Shown here piece after piece: positions 1 through 11,322 of a DNA stretch of 64,000 nucleotides (position 1 is its first letter; every line of letters begins with the position of its first letter). Source of the DNA: Hypsibius dujardini (Eukaryota; Tardigrada; Eutardigrada; Parachela; Hypsibiidae); the NCBI GenBank assembly GCA_001579985.1, contig LRSR01008832.1:62001-126000 (forward strand), in the 5' to 3' direction. The notes below the pieces were generated by a model. The model was not told where the DNA came from and made no database searches. It saw only the letters and a program-made list of their open reading frames with translations. Both the position numbers and the translations under genes were made by a program.

Positions 1-451
1 ACGGAAACAGATACCTACATAAATTGTCCTCATACCAATACTAGCAATGTATAGATAAAACTCGAACAAGAACAGGAAAACTGTCTCTCCGAGGTTGTTT
101 AATGAGGGTGTCTGCGGACGGACGAACTGGGCCAAGGCACAACTGTTACTGTTTGAGCGGGATCACTTTGTGAATTTCCTTGACCCCTTCTTCCAGCCTG
201 GCACAAGAGTCCCTAAAAAGACTCGCAGCATCTCATCTTTGAGTTAGTTCACCTTCGATGTAACATCTCAGTCTGCATTATATTCTTGTTTTCTCTGTTC
301 TCAATATATGAAACTATGAACATTTTACCGGCACTTGCCTTGACACTGTATCGCTACCTTAAGCTGCTTCAATTCAATCATCCAAGTTTCTCAACCCTAC
401 ACTAGATTTAATTTTATTTCTTCAAAGATCATTCTCAGAATTTGGGTCATC
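1..451. other. Upstream region, no gene seen
   Basis: No convincing coding segment was seen on either strand. It precedes the start codon of the Ly6-like gene at 452 and probably holds its promoter and 5' leader. No clear TATA box could be assigned. Confidence 0.4.
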
Positions 452-3008
452 ATGAAGACCTGGACTATGGTGACGTGTTTTTTACTACATTTCATCGTGT
501 CCGTTTGCAATGGTAAGCTATATCAGTACAGTGTACGTATACGGTGCCTTAGGTTAAATATTTGTCTCACTTATGGATGGCCAACACGTATGGATGGATC
601 ACGTATGGATGAAAATTAGTAAAATTAGTCCTCTATTTAAAATTGTTGTTCAAATAAAAATTAAAAAATTGTTGCCAATGATTTTCATTCTAGTGTCTTT
701 TAATAATTAAAAATAGTCAAAATGAGTTGACTAATGGTAGTTTTAGTTTTTTTCCACCTATAGCTTTAGCTTTAGCAGCTAAAATTTTCAGTTTAGTATT
801 TTACTCGACCTAAAGAACTATAACCAAGAATTTATTACTAAAATTTTTACTATAATTTTCGTTTAGTTTTTGTTTAGCCAAGTTTGTCATCCCACATGCC
901 AATTTGTGTGGGATGTGAGAAGGGCGACTTTTTTTCGATCTAGCCCATTTTGTTTTGAGAAATTAACGAGAGCTAGGGAATTGTTCCTTTATTTTTCCTA
1001 TTCTGAAAATTAGTACGGAATATACCCTTTTTTATTTTCGCTGGGGAATGCCTCCCTGGCCTGTTACGCCACTGGATGGAGCCAAAGGCTTGTTTAGAGT
1101 CCTTATCAATCGAAACCACGACCCCTTATGGTAGTTCCAAGAGTGGGCAAAGGAGTAAAATGATTTGTTTACAAAAGGGAACCTAGAATCGGTCTATTGT
1201 TCCTGATCATTTTGAAGCTCGTGGGGCTCTAACAGTCTGAGTTCCAAAATCCCCTGGGATTTTAAGAAAGATCAATTTCTCCATTAAAGTTTGGCTATTC
1301 TTTAAAGTTTTAAACGTTCCATTTGCAGTTATGAACAGGAGATTATATTGAACTCGAAAAAATCTCAAGTTTGATTGAAAAACGAAATTTTTTGAAATTT
1401 TTTTCAAATCCCAGAGGGGTCCTTGGAAATGGTAAGGGGTCCTGGTTCCAATTTGTAAGAATCCTAAGGGAGCTTCTAGATGGAGAAGAAAGTTTTTGGC
1501 CCTTTGGATATAAGACAACGTTCAATAATTATGCTTAAAGGGAGAAAGGCCTGCTCCTGTTACGAAAGCTACATTATCGGGCACAACATCACCGAATCCC
1601 CAGTTCTCGAGCCCGTCACCGAGTACACGAAGACCCACAACTGTTCTACCGGAATTTGCACAGCTTCCAGGGTGCAAGCCCCCAATGGTGCCGGTATGTT
1701 GGGACAGAAATTACCCTGTATTATATTATATCTCTGCCTAACCAGTAACAATTACAACTGTGATAACTATAAACTGGTCGTACATTTAGTGACTTACATA
1801 CGATCGTGTGCCTCCAAGTCAGATCATTTCAAAGCCAAGGACGGTTGTATTAGAGTGATTGCCAAAAACGAGACTACAGATACCTGCTACTGCAGCGGAG
1901 ACCTCTGCAATGCGGACCAGAACTGGTCAACGGCCACCGAAAATTGTACGCCGGATCCCAATTTTGGGATCTTTTATATTTTCATTATTTATATTAACGG
2001 TTTAATTATTATTTTGTATTTTATAATTATATTATTTATTATTATTATTGATTTGTCCATATTTTTGGGAGCTTGTATATTTTTAATTTTGGGTGCATTT
2101 TTTTGGAAACATTTATATTTAATACTGATTTGTGTCAAATTGTATTAATTTAAAATTATTGGTTTTATTCCACAAAAATTAATTACAGTACTATGAATAT
2201 AAATTATACGGTTTTGTATTTGCTGTAGGTATAATTTAGCATAAAAATGCCGCCATGATTAGCAAAAACAGTGAGCGTAAATTGGAATTTTTGTTTCAGC
2301 CACGTCGTTGAAGTGTCATTATGAGTCCCCTGCTGGCTTAACTGAACTCAACGAGGTCCACACAGACATCCTACTCGGTACCGCCTACTGCTCTTCCGGC
2401 TCGTGCGTAGACTTCACCATCGGAACGCCGGAGCACGCCCAAAATCTAACCCATCCTGGCAATTATACATGTGCGCCGATTGCGGTACCCCATTGATAAA
2501 TATTTTGAATTTACACTTTACGGTACATATATTAGTATACATTTTAAATTCAATTTAGTTGTAGCTATTAAATATATAGTACCAAATATATTAAACTAAA
2601 AATTAAAACATATTACAATGCAAGTAATAATGTATTAAAAATGTTTGAAATTCGACTTTAAATAATTTTTAAATAAATAATATATATCATGTAATTTAAC
2701 CAAAAATCAAAACACATTACACGAGACCGTAAAAGATTTTATAAAATAAGTATCGAAATTCCGCTGAATATATTGCAGTTAAACGAAGCAGAGGATGCAT
2801 CACTGCACCGGTCAACGGTTGCACCAGCGGTCTCCCGGAAGATCTGCCGTGGGATAGCGCGTACATTCGCGAAACCGGCTCAAACGTCACCAACTTTTGC
2901 GCGTGCAACACTGATTTTTGTAACGACGACAGTGGCTCTGGGATGGCTGTCCTTTCTTCTCTTGGTCTTGTTCTTTTAAGCCTCACGATCTCCAAGTTAA
3001 TTCGCTAG
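452..3008 (+). CDS. Two-domain Ly6/uPAR-like (three-finger) protein, probably GPI-anchored
   Basis: Five exons join in one frame with phase-1 introns throughout: 452-512, 1541-1693, 1790-1945, 2300-2470 and 2779-3008, giving 256 residues. Exon 1 encodes a signal peptide (MKTWTMVTCF...). Exons 2-3 and exons 4-5 each encode one cysteine-rich unit. Each unit ends in the family's C-terminal pattern: CYCSGDLCN in the first and CACNTDFCN in the second. After the second unit comes a Gly/Ser stretch and a hydrophobic tail, as in GPI-anchored Ly6 proteins. Known family members are extracellular ligand-binding or receptor-modulating proteins; the ligand here cannot be inferred. The junctions at 1790, 1945 and 2470 are the least certain (acceptor at 1823 is an alternative to 1790). 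The matching phases support a domain duplication. An AATAAA signal follows at 3051-3060. Confidence 0.75.
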
Positions 3009-3050
3009 TTCAACATGTCATATATTTAATCAACATGCATGTATTTAAAT

Positions 3051-3060
3051 AATAAATAAA
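3051..3060 (+). promoter_or_regulatory. Polyadenylation signal of the Ly6-like gene
   Basis: Two overlapping AATAAA hexamers lie about 43 bases after the stop codon. Confidence 0.5.
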
Positions 3061-3609
3061 TATGTTCGAAAAGAATGTCCGAAAAGAATGATACGTGAGC
3101 CAAAAATAATCCCTCAATAAGACACATGAAATGTGTGACATTCTCAAGGCCACGCTAAATTGTCCTCTAGTCCGACCGACTTGCTAGAGATCGAAGAAAC
3201 AAATTTAATAGAAGTAGCATAGAGATGATTATTAACGTCCACTAAAGCAGTGTATAATGGGTACAACTAGTCGCAGCAAAGTGATGCGCTCATTAAGAAA
3301 CCAATGATTCATGTCCAAAGCTTCCATACAATCTTAACGGCAAAAGCGTGCAGTTCGTCGAAATGAACAAAGTGGATCGGCAATAATCTGTAATCAGCAA
3401 AATCTGTCAAATCGAAATGAAATATAGTTTTCTGTTTCACGATTGCTGTGTGCATTTTTGACATAGACATCGACACAAAACAGACACAGACATGAGCAAT
3501 GACATAGGCAGGCATAGCTCGGGTCTGAAACATGAACACAGGACAGGCACAGCCACGCGTACATATACAAATATAAATGCAAATGCAGATACAGACACAA
3601 AGGCACGCA
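3061..3609. other. Intergenic, no gene seen
   Basis: Between the Ly6-like gene and the microsatellite. The short third exon of the minus-strand lectin may lie here or just beyond the array, but none could be placed. Confidence 0.3.
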
Positions 3610-3756
3610 AAGACACAGACACAGACACAGACGCGACGCAGACACAGACACAGACGCGACGCAGACACAGACACAGGCACAGACACAGACACAGACACAG
3701 ACACAGACACAGACACAGACACAGACACAGACACAGACACAGACACAGACACAGAC
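3610..3756. repeat. (ACAGAC)n hexanucleotide array
   Basis: Nearly perfect six-base repeat with a few GCGACG variants. Six is a multiple of three, so several frames stay open through it and give spurious Cys/Val/Ser or Thr/Asp ORFs. Confidence 0.95.
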
Positions 3757-3912
3757 AGCAATGACACAAGCACAGATGCAGACATCGGCATAGACAAAGA
3801 CACTCACACAAGGAGCGATACACAAGCAGACGTATACACAGCCACGGAGACAGGCAAGGGTCCTGACATAGGAAGAGGAACATGCAGAGAAATAGAAATT
3901 CAGGAAATTTAC

Positions 3913-4430
3913 CGGCCAAAGAGGGCGTCTCGAAAGGCAACTATAACGAATAACAAGTTCCATCTTCTGATCACCGCACGGTTGACCAAGATCGTCAACC
4001 TTATTAGCCAGATTCGGGCACTGGTTCTCAGGAAGCTTCTGTTCCCTTGCTGCTCGTCGAGCATGAGCACAGAAATTAGAGATCATAATAATAAAATCCA
4101 GCGGCTGGCAGGTTGTATTTGTTCCTTTCTCTTGGAGCCATGCTGCTGATCGGTAGTAAGAGGATTCAATCTGGACATAATGTTTTTCGGGACAGGTGAT
4201 AACCTTGGTCTGATTTTCCGCGATCCTTAAGGTTTTCCTCTCTCCTCTCCCATGGTTGGACGCATCACTCTCCGGTTCAATTGAATCAACCAGACACTGT
4301 CGAGCATTAATTTAAAACTACGTTTGCACATCTCTGTACTGTAGTGTTATCACCAATCGCAACAATCAACGATTTTACATACCTTGAAGGATAAGTTTGC
4401 CAGCATCAAAATTAAAATGACCTTCTTCAT
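3913..4430 (-). CDS. Secreted SUEL-type (D-galactose/L-rhamnose-binding) lectin-domain protein, 3' end unresolved
   Basis: Exon 1 (4430-4383) encodes a start Met and hydrophobic signal MKKVILILMLANLSFK, followed by a GTATGT donor. Exon 2 (4296-3913) joins in phase 0 and adds 128 codons. It carries the cysteine layout of the SUEL lectin fold: an early VITCPE, then a CPNLANKV segment, then GQPCGDQK, then a closing VIRYSC. The family has the same ending (PC-x-G-x-x-K...V-x-Y-x-C). Such lectins bind galactose or rhamnose, are secreted, and serve in egg coats, venoms and immunity. Exon 2 ends at a GTAAAT donor in phase 0; the ORF beyond runs only into the microsatellite, so a short third exon is expected but was not found. 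A TATA box lies about 50 bases upstream of the start. Confidence 0.72.
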
Positions 4431-4478
4431 ATTCACAATTAAAAATTCATCCTTCCATATAAGCAAAAGAATCCAAAA

Positions 4479-4486
4479 TATTTATA
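4479..4486 (-). promoter_or_regulatory. TATA box of the SUEL lectin gene
   Basis: TATAAATA on the minus strand, about 50 bases upstream of the start codon at 4430. This fits a transcription start 25-30 bases downstream with a very short 5' leader. Confidence 0.5.
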
Positions 4487-5190
4487 GAAACGCGATGAAG
4501 GCATATATGTAATTCCAATGAATTTCTCTCTTAATGTCTGCGTGTCAAATTATCAAGTAAATTTAATGCCAAGCTGCGAACTCGCACGAGTCGCACGTGG
4601 ATTAGATTGAACGGAACACGGACCAAAATTAGCCGAAGGATATTTTGATCGTTGAGTAATTTTGCACTTTTACGCGTTTTGACGTAGTTTGTTGTGATTC
4701 CAATTGAAATTGAATTTTCGTAGTTTCCCGTTTTGGCTTTTGTTCTCGTAGGTTTCATATGTAGGCCCCTGTAAGAGAATTCCATATGGATTGACCATGA
4801 AAGCTGTGTTTCTTCTTCTAGGTGTCGCCTGGGTGCCGTGGCAAAACGATCCTATTTGATGATTGGGTGTTCGACGGCCGAACTCTTTCTCTCTCTGATG
4901 TGTGGCCCTGGCCTTCTCTCACTGGCGGCAATGAGAAAGAATGTGAGAGAATTGTGGCTTTTGTGCTCAATAGAAAAGAACGTTAGACTTGATTCAAGAG
5001 GCCATATGGTCCGCAGTTGGATCGATCAATCAAGCAGGCAGGAGAGGAAGTATTACTGTGAAATGAAAAACCAAAGCGCCGACCCTCCCGCACAGCGCGG
5101 AAGGGCCGAAAAGAGAGAACCAGAGGACAAGCGCAGCAAAAGAGAGGAGCTCCTGATGAGAAAGGCGAAGAAGTCCACTACTGATGAAAG
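4487..5190. other. Intergenic, nothing assignable
   Basis: No gene was recognised. A plus-strand ATG at 4797 begins a short signal-peptide-like string (MKAVFLLLGVAW) that ends within 21 codons, and no partner exon was found. A Lys/Arg/Glu-rich open stretch around 5040-5180 resembles no family I know. Confidence 0.3.
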
Positions 5191-5197
5191 TCAAAGG

Positions 5198-5490
5198 GTG
5201 TATCACAAACGTGTCAGTATGGCAGTGGCACTATGGCAGTGGCACTATGGCAGTAGCAGTGGCAGTGCCCCATTTTGGCACACCGACACTGTGTCACCAG
5301 CCATTCTGTCTTCCCGAAATTGTGTACCCTTCTCGTGTGTGTCGCCCGACTCTCTGTCCCCCGACATTGGGCCTCTTTCATGTGTCCCGGCCGACTCTTT
5401 GCCATGACATTGTGTCCCTTTCATGTGTCCCTCCCGATTCTCTGTCCCCCAACAGTGTGTCGCGCCCGAGGTTCACGGAGACAAAAATAG
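5198..5490 (+). repeat. Foldback-type repeat family A, copy 1
   Basis: It begins with a motif reading ACAAACGTGTCAGTATGG, then tandem GGCAGTGGCACTAT units, then a block containing CCCCATTTTGGCACACCGAC, then degenerate units of about 45 bp built from GACTCTCTGTCCCCCGACAT and TTTCATGTGTCCC. The same components in the same order lie on the opposite strand at 10330-10720. No real protein is encoded; the open frames come from the repeat structure. Confidence 0.8.
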
Positions 5491-5554
5491 GCTCTAAGGT
5501 CGCCAGTTTTAAGGGCTAATATTTTACGATCAAGAAAGCATGCCAGATAAGACC

Positions 5555-5625
5555 ATTTGCGTTGCCGGGATCGAACTTGCTGTGGGAAATTCAACGCTTG
5601 AGCTCTGCAAACCGCACCGCAGCCC
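5555..5625 (-). other. Possible tRNA-like (SINE head) fragment
   Basis: On the minus strand, a stretch with GAGCTCAAGCG is followed about 25 bases later by AAGTTCGATCCCGGC, which resembles the A and B boxes of a tRNA promoter. No complete cloverleaf could be folded by eye, so this is at most a tRNA-derived SINE head or decayed tRNA. Confidence 0.2.
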
Positions 5626-6033
5626 GTGCGGCGGTTTTCCTTTTCTAACCCGCCGCGAACCGCACCTATCGCTTTTTTGGCAAATTTGTAAAAATAAGTA
5701 TGAAGTATCACCGTTATGATTTTGTGCTGTAGCAAGAGAGCCTGCTGATTTGTTTACCTTTCGAAAAGTGCTTGTGTACGGCGTAGAGGCCTTAAAACGG
5801 AACATCAGTTCAGCAAGCCTAGTGCCCGATTTAAAGTCCTATTTGCGCATCTTTTTTGGCACTCAGCACAAATTTTCACGCAAGAGATCCGCACTGCGGA
5901 TCATCCCCCTCGCGGGTCGCCCGGATTTTATCTCCGTGGCTGATCTGTTGTTTTCTGTTGTTATTTTGTTGTCCATCCCTCCATACTTCTTCCCGATCCG
6001 TACCATCAAACTCAGAATTTTTTCGCGCATCGA

Positions 6034-8520
6034 TTGAACCATTCCATCATGAGTTTTAATCTGCTTCGAGTTTACCCGAGGGATAAGTTGCTTTCCTTGG
6101 AGAGATGTAATCAGAAGCACGCTCCACCTTCCCTATTTTTCTCTCCTCCGCCAGCCATCGGAATCCGGACCCTCCAGCAAACTTACCGACCCAAAAAAAA
6201 TCGGAAATCCAGTATTGTCTTTCAGCACGTCAACATCCAAGGACTGACCGAGATAAAGATCGACTTGGATTTACTTGGGGGTCTGGTTGGGCCCCCAAAT
6301 GGGTCAGTCCGCATTTCAGCCTTTACCGAAACGCACCTTTCTTTTTCGAATCCGTCCCAGCTCTATCAAGTTTCCGGCTTCAAACTGTACCGAAAAGACC
6401 GATCAGTCATTTTTTTCGGTGGGAGGAACAAGGGAGGGGGACTCTGCTGTACATCCCAGACCACGTGACATCGAAGGAATTCATGACTCGAAATCTCGAT
6501 GGAGCGGAATCGATGTGGATTGTCTGCAATCTCGACGGCCGCGCTGTGCTTATCGGCGTCTTTTACAGACCTCCATGGGCGACGGCGGGCCAAACGGAGG
6601 AGCTGTTTGCCCATATTGAGGACGTGCTGGATCAACACCCCAACCACAATCACGTGCTCACAAGTGATGTAAACATTGATCTCACACCTGGAGCTGTTCA
6701 GCCCTTATGCCCCCTACCTTATGCCCCTTAAGACCACCAAGTGAAGACACCTTCCCAACTGGACCCTAAGGCCATCAATTTGCACTACGTCCAAATGGGG
6801 CAACACGGAATGCCCCATTCTCCAGCAACTCGACCTGAACCGTTGTCCGTTAATCTTTGTATTTTTCAGTTCTCCGAAGTGAAGGTGGAAGAAGTCCTGA
6901 ACATCCTGCGGGAGATCACTACAGCGCGAAAGTCCACAAGTCCCTCCGGCATTCCCCCCAAACTACTGGGAATAGTCGCCCTCCTCATCGCCGAGCCCCT
7001 CGCCCACCTGGTCAACGCAAGTTTCCGCTCTGGCGTCTATCCGGACATATTCAAGATTGCCCACATCATTCCCATTTCCAAATCTACTGACGCCTCGAAA
7101 CCGGACGATTTTCGACCAATAGCATTGATCAATAATGCTTTTAAGGTGTTTGAGAAGGTCGTGCAGTCACGACTTCTTGAGCACCTGCAGAGGTATTCTA
7201 CGCTATTGTCCCGTCAATCGGGCTTCCGAGCTGGCCACTCGTGTGAATCTTTACTTTTAAAAATTACAGACAGATGGAAAAGAACCATGGACAACGGAGG
7301 AGTCACCGCAGTTGCCTTCCTAAACTTACGAAAGGCCATTGACAGCGTCTGCCATACCACCCTGCTGCACAAGCTCCAAGCCGTTGGAGTCGACCACACT
7401 GACCTTGCCTGGTTCCATTCGTGCCTCACCGACCGGTCCCAACGCGTCCACACCGAAGCCGGCCTGTCCGACCTACTCCCCACCACGTCAGGTGTCCCTC
7501 AAGGCACGGTACTCAGATTGCTACTCTTCTCCCTCTATATCAACGAAATGCTCTTGATCTCGCCGGCCGACTTGGAAAACTGCGAGGTGGAGTGCTTCGC
7601 AGATGATACCACCATCGAGGCATCTGGTAAAACGGCGGAGGAAGTTGTGGTGCGCCTAAACGCCGGTCTACACTATATCAACACGGAGCTTGCCAGCCTA
7701 CGACACCCTACCAGCGCGGCAAAAACAAAAGTCATCATTTTTGTCCCCTTGCGAAGCACGAAAAAAAACCACAACATCGCACCGGTCAGCATGGGTGGTA
7801 CCATCATCGAAGAAGTATCCTGCGTCAAACATCTCGGCGTCCTCATCGATAAGCATCTGCAGTGGGACGAGCAGTTCAAGGCGATCCAACGCAATGCCAC
7901 CTTCGGTATTGCCAAATTCAATCGAGCAAAGGGTGGCCTGAGCATCCAACAACGAGTAAGCCTTACCACGCGCTTATCCAGCCGTATTTTGACTTTTGTT
8001 GCGTTGTCTGGTCCGCCGCCAAATCCACCCTCCGAAAAAAAGTTGCCACGACCCAGCGGAAAGCGACTTAAGCGCTGACGAACTACCAAAAGCATGTCAC
8101 GCCCGAGTTGTTCACACGACTTGGAATCAGCCACGTATTCGAACGATGGAGACAAAAGGAGGCAGTCTGGTTGTATCAGATAATTTCTACGAAATCCAAA
8201 ATCCCTCCCTACATGAGAGACCTAGTCGTCATCAAGGACTTCAGCTCCATCTACAACCTCCGGAGGCCGAAGCGAATGGAGGCGAAAACATCCAAAACCA
8301 AGATTGGCGATTCAACGTTGTCCTCTCGCTTAGTGTTTGTGTACCGCCATTTGTCTGAAGACACCTGGAAGTCTGCAAGTCTGTCTGTTTTTCGCGCGAA
8401 ATTGTTCTCTGTACGTTTTCTCAAATTTTGAATTTTATTATGCGAGCGGGTCAACCAGATGATGAAGCCCTCACCAGAGATTGTCTGCTCATGAAACTAT
8501 TATACCATTAAACTGCAAAA
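6034..8520 (+). mobile_element. Decayed non-LTR retrotransposon (LINE; CR1/L2/Jockey-like) with endonuclease and reverse transcriptase
   Basis: The endonuclease part (about 6180-6730) shows FTETHLSF, GVFYRPPW and TSDVNIDL, which match the apurinic-type endonuclease blocks of LINEs. The reverse transcriptase (6860-7960) shows DDFRPIALIN, RQSGFRAGHSCE, TSGVPQGTVL and the catalytic ECFADDTTI. A C-terminal segment (about 7950-8430) has QPYFDFCCVVW and ALTNYQKHVTPELF, typical of the tail of CR1/L2/Jockey elements. It is dead: the frame shifts near 6465, there is an in-frame stop at about 6729, the frame shifts again near 7950, and another stop lies near 8069. The 3' end is unclear, somewhere past 8430. 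No poly-A tail or target duplication was recognised. Clade assignment is tentative. Confidence 0.88.
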
Positions 8521-8970
8521 ACGTTTTAACGATTATCTTTTTGAATAAAAATTTGAAATCTCTTCGTCCTCGAGCCACGACAAATCTGAAGTGTCTGTTG
8601 TGAAAGTAAAGCAACCCCTAGTTCCCATTACACATACAGAAAGATATCTTTCCGTCTAATTTTCCGCAAAAAATCTGGCAAAAATTTTGCCAAAAATTTT
8701 GTCAGAAAATATACTCGTTAAAATTCCGAAATTTTTAAGATTTTGGGAAGTAGGACAAATTTAATCCGACTTCCAGAATTAACCCCAACTGGCAAAAACA
8801 TAGGATAATATACAGAAGGACTTAGTAAGTGACTCAAAAAATACGGGAACATTTCGACGGTAAATATTAGTGTTACTGGCACAGCTCCATATGCAGATGG
8901 AACCTATAAGTATAAGAAATCAGAAACAAGCTGAAAGTTACAATAGGAACTGTTTCACTGAAATTTTTGG
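8521..8970. other. Intergenic, AT-rich, nothing seen
   Basis: No coding segment or clear repeat was found between the LINE and the interspersed repeat at 8971. Confidence 0.35.
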
Positions 8971-9598
8971 ACCAACTCTGGAACTGCCAAACTTGCAGAT
9001 AGCTCTACCCGATTGATTCATTGATTAGCTCTCCAAAGATTTGCCTGATGCGTTCAGCCGAGAATTCTGCCGTTGTCCTAGCTTAGGTTTGAGTCATAAT
9101 TATTTTTGATTAACCCTATATGATTTTCTAATTAACCCTATAATTTTAAACACACCCTAATCCCTAAAACGGCAGAAGTCTGAGCAAACGCAGGCGCAAA
9201 CAAAACCACGCAGAGCCAATCAATAGATCAATCGAAGTAGTCTACCTGGAAATCATGCAGCTGCAACGGCCGGACGAAATGCAAGGAAAACAATACCAAT
9301 AACACGTAACATCCCTTGAGCCTGTACATAATCAAACTCTATTTTTAATTCTGCATTCAAAAAGTATTAAGAATCCATGTTTCAATAACAATGGAAGATC
9401 AAAATCGAAGAAAACTAAAAGGACGTCAATTCTGCAAATGCCAACAAATGCCCGTTTTCAGGCGCTCGTTATTTGGCACGTGATCGAAAATGAAGAAATA
9501 AACGTGATCGAAAATAATATCAATCATGATGAAAATGTATTCATAGGCGCAATGAAAACCAAATGAAACGAAAAACTGCCAAGAAAAACAAATAATTC
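8971..9598 (+). repeat. Interspersed repeat family B, copy 1
   Basis: About 628 bp nearly identical to 24436-25061, differing by scattered substitutions and single-base indels. The homology starts and ends abruptly in both. A frame open for 122 codons in copy 2 is interrupted here: a CAAAAACACG in copy 2 reads CAATAACACG here, giving a TAA. It was not matched to any transposon class I recognise, and no terminal inverted repeat was seen. Confidence 0.85.
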
Positions 9599-9936
9599 GA
9601 AAAAAATAACGGCGAACAGGAAGACAACCGCTTTTTACTCTGTGTTCCATCTAATTCTGCCCGTAAAACTTAAGACATGATACGGCATTTATAATGTCTT
9701 TTAGACTTTTATTTAATATTGCGAATGACACCTAGCTTTTTCCATGTCTTATCGGCTTTTCTGCAAGTCAATCAGCCACCTAGACATATCACAAGACTTA
9801 TTTTGCCGAGAAATAAGCCAACCCGGCATTTTTTTCAGCCATATAGATAAAATAAAGTCAATCTATTTGTTTAATAAAGCCAGAATTTTAGGAAACTGGC
9901 TAGATACTTGGCTTAATTTATCCCCGTGCTTACTAG

Positions 9937-10230
9937 GGAACGTCTGGGGCAACATTCACCGATTCTACAACAAAACCCGAGCTTCCGATCCCTACACTAG
10001 AGGAGGTTGAAACACTGCTCCGCAAGGGCTCTCTGCGAATCATCCCAAATCCGTTTTCGAAATCTGACACCGCCTTTTGCAAGAAAATTGGTTTGTCACA
10101 GTTGGAGGATTCTTCGAAGCCCCTTCCGTATGCCGACTACAGAAGTTGTCAGAAAGTGTACACCTACAAGTTATCCCACAGCTCGGGAACCTCCACCTTG
10201 AAACGGCATCTCCAAGAAAATGTCCGTTAG
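9937..10230 (+). pseudogene. BED-type zinc-finger remnant, hAT-like
   Basis: A 97-codon open frame without an ATG. Its C-terminal half reads PYADYRSCQKVYTYKL, then SGTSTLKRHL. This matches the BED finger (C-x2-C, then a Ser/Gly-Thr-x-x-Leu-x-x-His helix) found at the N-terminus of hAT transposases and in domesticated relatives. The position of the first zinc Cys is Tyr, and the last His is not seen before the stop. It may be one exon of a longer gene, but no transposase core is present downstream, where repeat family A begins. A remnant is more likely than a working gene. Confidence 0.5.
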
Positions 10231-10329
10231 TCCGTTAGTCCATCCTTCTGTCTGTCTGTTTGTTTGCCATCCGTCTGTCTGTCTGCCCGTCCGTCAAATA
10301 TGGTCAGGAAACATTTTAACTCACCAGGT

Positions 10330-10850
10330 GAAAGGGATACATGAAAAGGACAAAATGTCGGAGGGCAGAGAGTCGGGCGGGACACATGAAAGGAACACAA
10401 TGTCGGGCGGGACACATGAAAGGAACACAACGTCGGGGGACAAAGGGTCGGGCGGAAAATATATGAAAGAGATACAATGTCGGGGGAGAGAGAGTCGGGG
10501 GACAGAGAGTCGGCCGGGACACATGAAAGGGAAACAATGTCGGGGGACAGAGGGTCGGGCGAGACGCATGAAAGAGACACAATTTCGGGAAGACAGAATG
10601 GCTGGTGACACAACGTCGGTGTGCCAAAATGGGGCACTGCCACCGCCATAGTGCCACTGCCACTGCCATAGTGCCACTGCCACTGCCACTGCCATACTGA
10701 CACGTTTGTGATTGTGATACACCCGGAAGTATAACAAACGTGTCAGTATGGCAGTGGCAGTGGCAGTGGCACTATGGCAGTGGCACTATGGCAGTGGCAG
10801 TGGCACTATGGCAGTGGCAGTGGCAGTAGCAGTGGCACTATCGCGTGGAA
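10330..10850. repeat. Foldback-type repeat family A, copy 2, with central palindrome
   Basis: 10330-10720 is the reverse-complement counterpart of 5198-5490: about 45-bp units with GACACATGAAAGG and TGTCGGGGGACAGAG, then (GCCACTGCCATA)n. At about 10690-10745 the sequence turns back on itself: GCCATACTGACACGTTTGT is followed, after about 20 bases, by ACAAACGTGTCAGTATGGC. A second run of GGCAGTGGCACTAT units continues to 10840. The whole can form a large hairpin. Confidence 0.85.
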
Positions 10851-10990
10851 ACTTACTTTTGAGACTGCTGTAGCGACGCGATTCTAAGGCGTAACGCAAA
10901 CCGCGTTTTCCATACATATGGCCCCAGGTGTGCGTAAAAACCACCTACCCACTGAAATGCGCCTCAGTCTTCAATCAAGCAACTTACTAA

Positions 10991-11309
10991 CGGATCAGTG
11001 ATCTTCACAATTTTCAATCAAGAGATCAATCAACCAACAGCCCACATCCTTAGTGATCTTTACAATTTTGAATCAAGAGATCAATCAACCAACAGCCATA
11101 TGCTTAGTGATCTTCATAAATTTCAATCAAGAGATCAATCAATCAACAGCCATATGCTTAGTGATCTTCACAATTTTGAATCAAGAGATCAATCAATCAA
11201 CAGCTATATGCTTAGTGATCGTCACAATTTTTAATCAAGAGATCAATCAATTACCAGTCCACATGCTTAATTAATCTTCACAATTTTCAATCAAGAGATC
11301 AATCAACCG
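10991..11309. repeat. 54-bp tandem array, about six units
   Basis: Each unit contains AGTGATCTTCACAATTTT and AATCAAGAGATCAATCAA. The period is 54 bases, a multiple of three, so two frames stay open across it. It sits inside the transposon remnant 10868-11901. Confidence 0.9.
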
Positions 11310-11322
11310 AGAAAGCAGGCTC

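Noticed and set aside
1207-1525. Minus-strand frames in intron 1 of the Ly6-like gene
   Set aside because: No family resemblance, low-complexity composition, and they overlap a supported intron.
3394-4149. Long frames rich in Cys/Val/Leu or Thr/Asp/His
   Set aside because: They are translations of the ACAGAC hexamer, whose period is a multiple of three; the only real coding part is the minus-strand lectin exon at 3913-4296.
4797-4860. Signal-peptide-like exon (MKAVFLLLGVAW)
   Set aside because: It stops after about 20 codons and no donor and partner exon could be matched in phase.
7673-8155. Minus-strand frames within the LINE
   Set aside because: Shadows of the reverse transcriptase frame on the other strand.
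10220-10737. Several overlapping 117-158 codon frames
   Set aside because: They arise from repeat family A on both strands and share no family resemblance to proteins.
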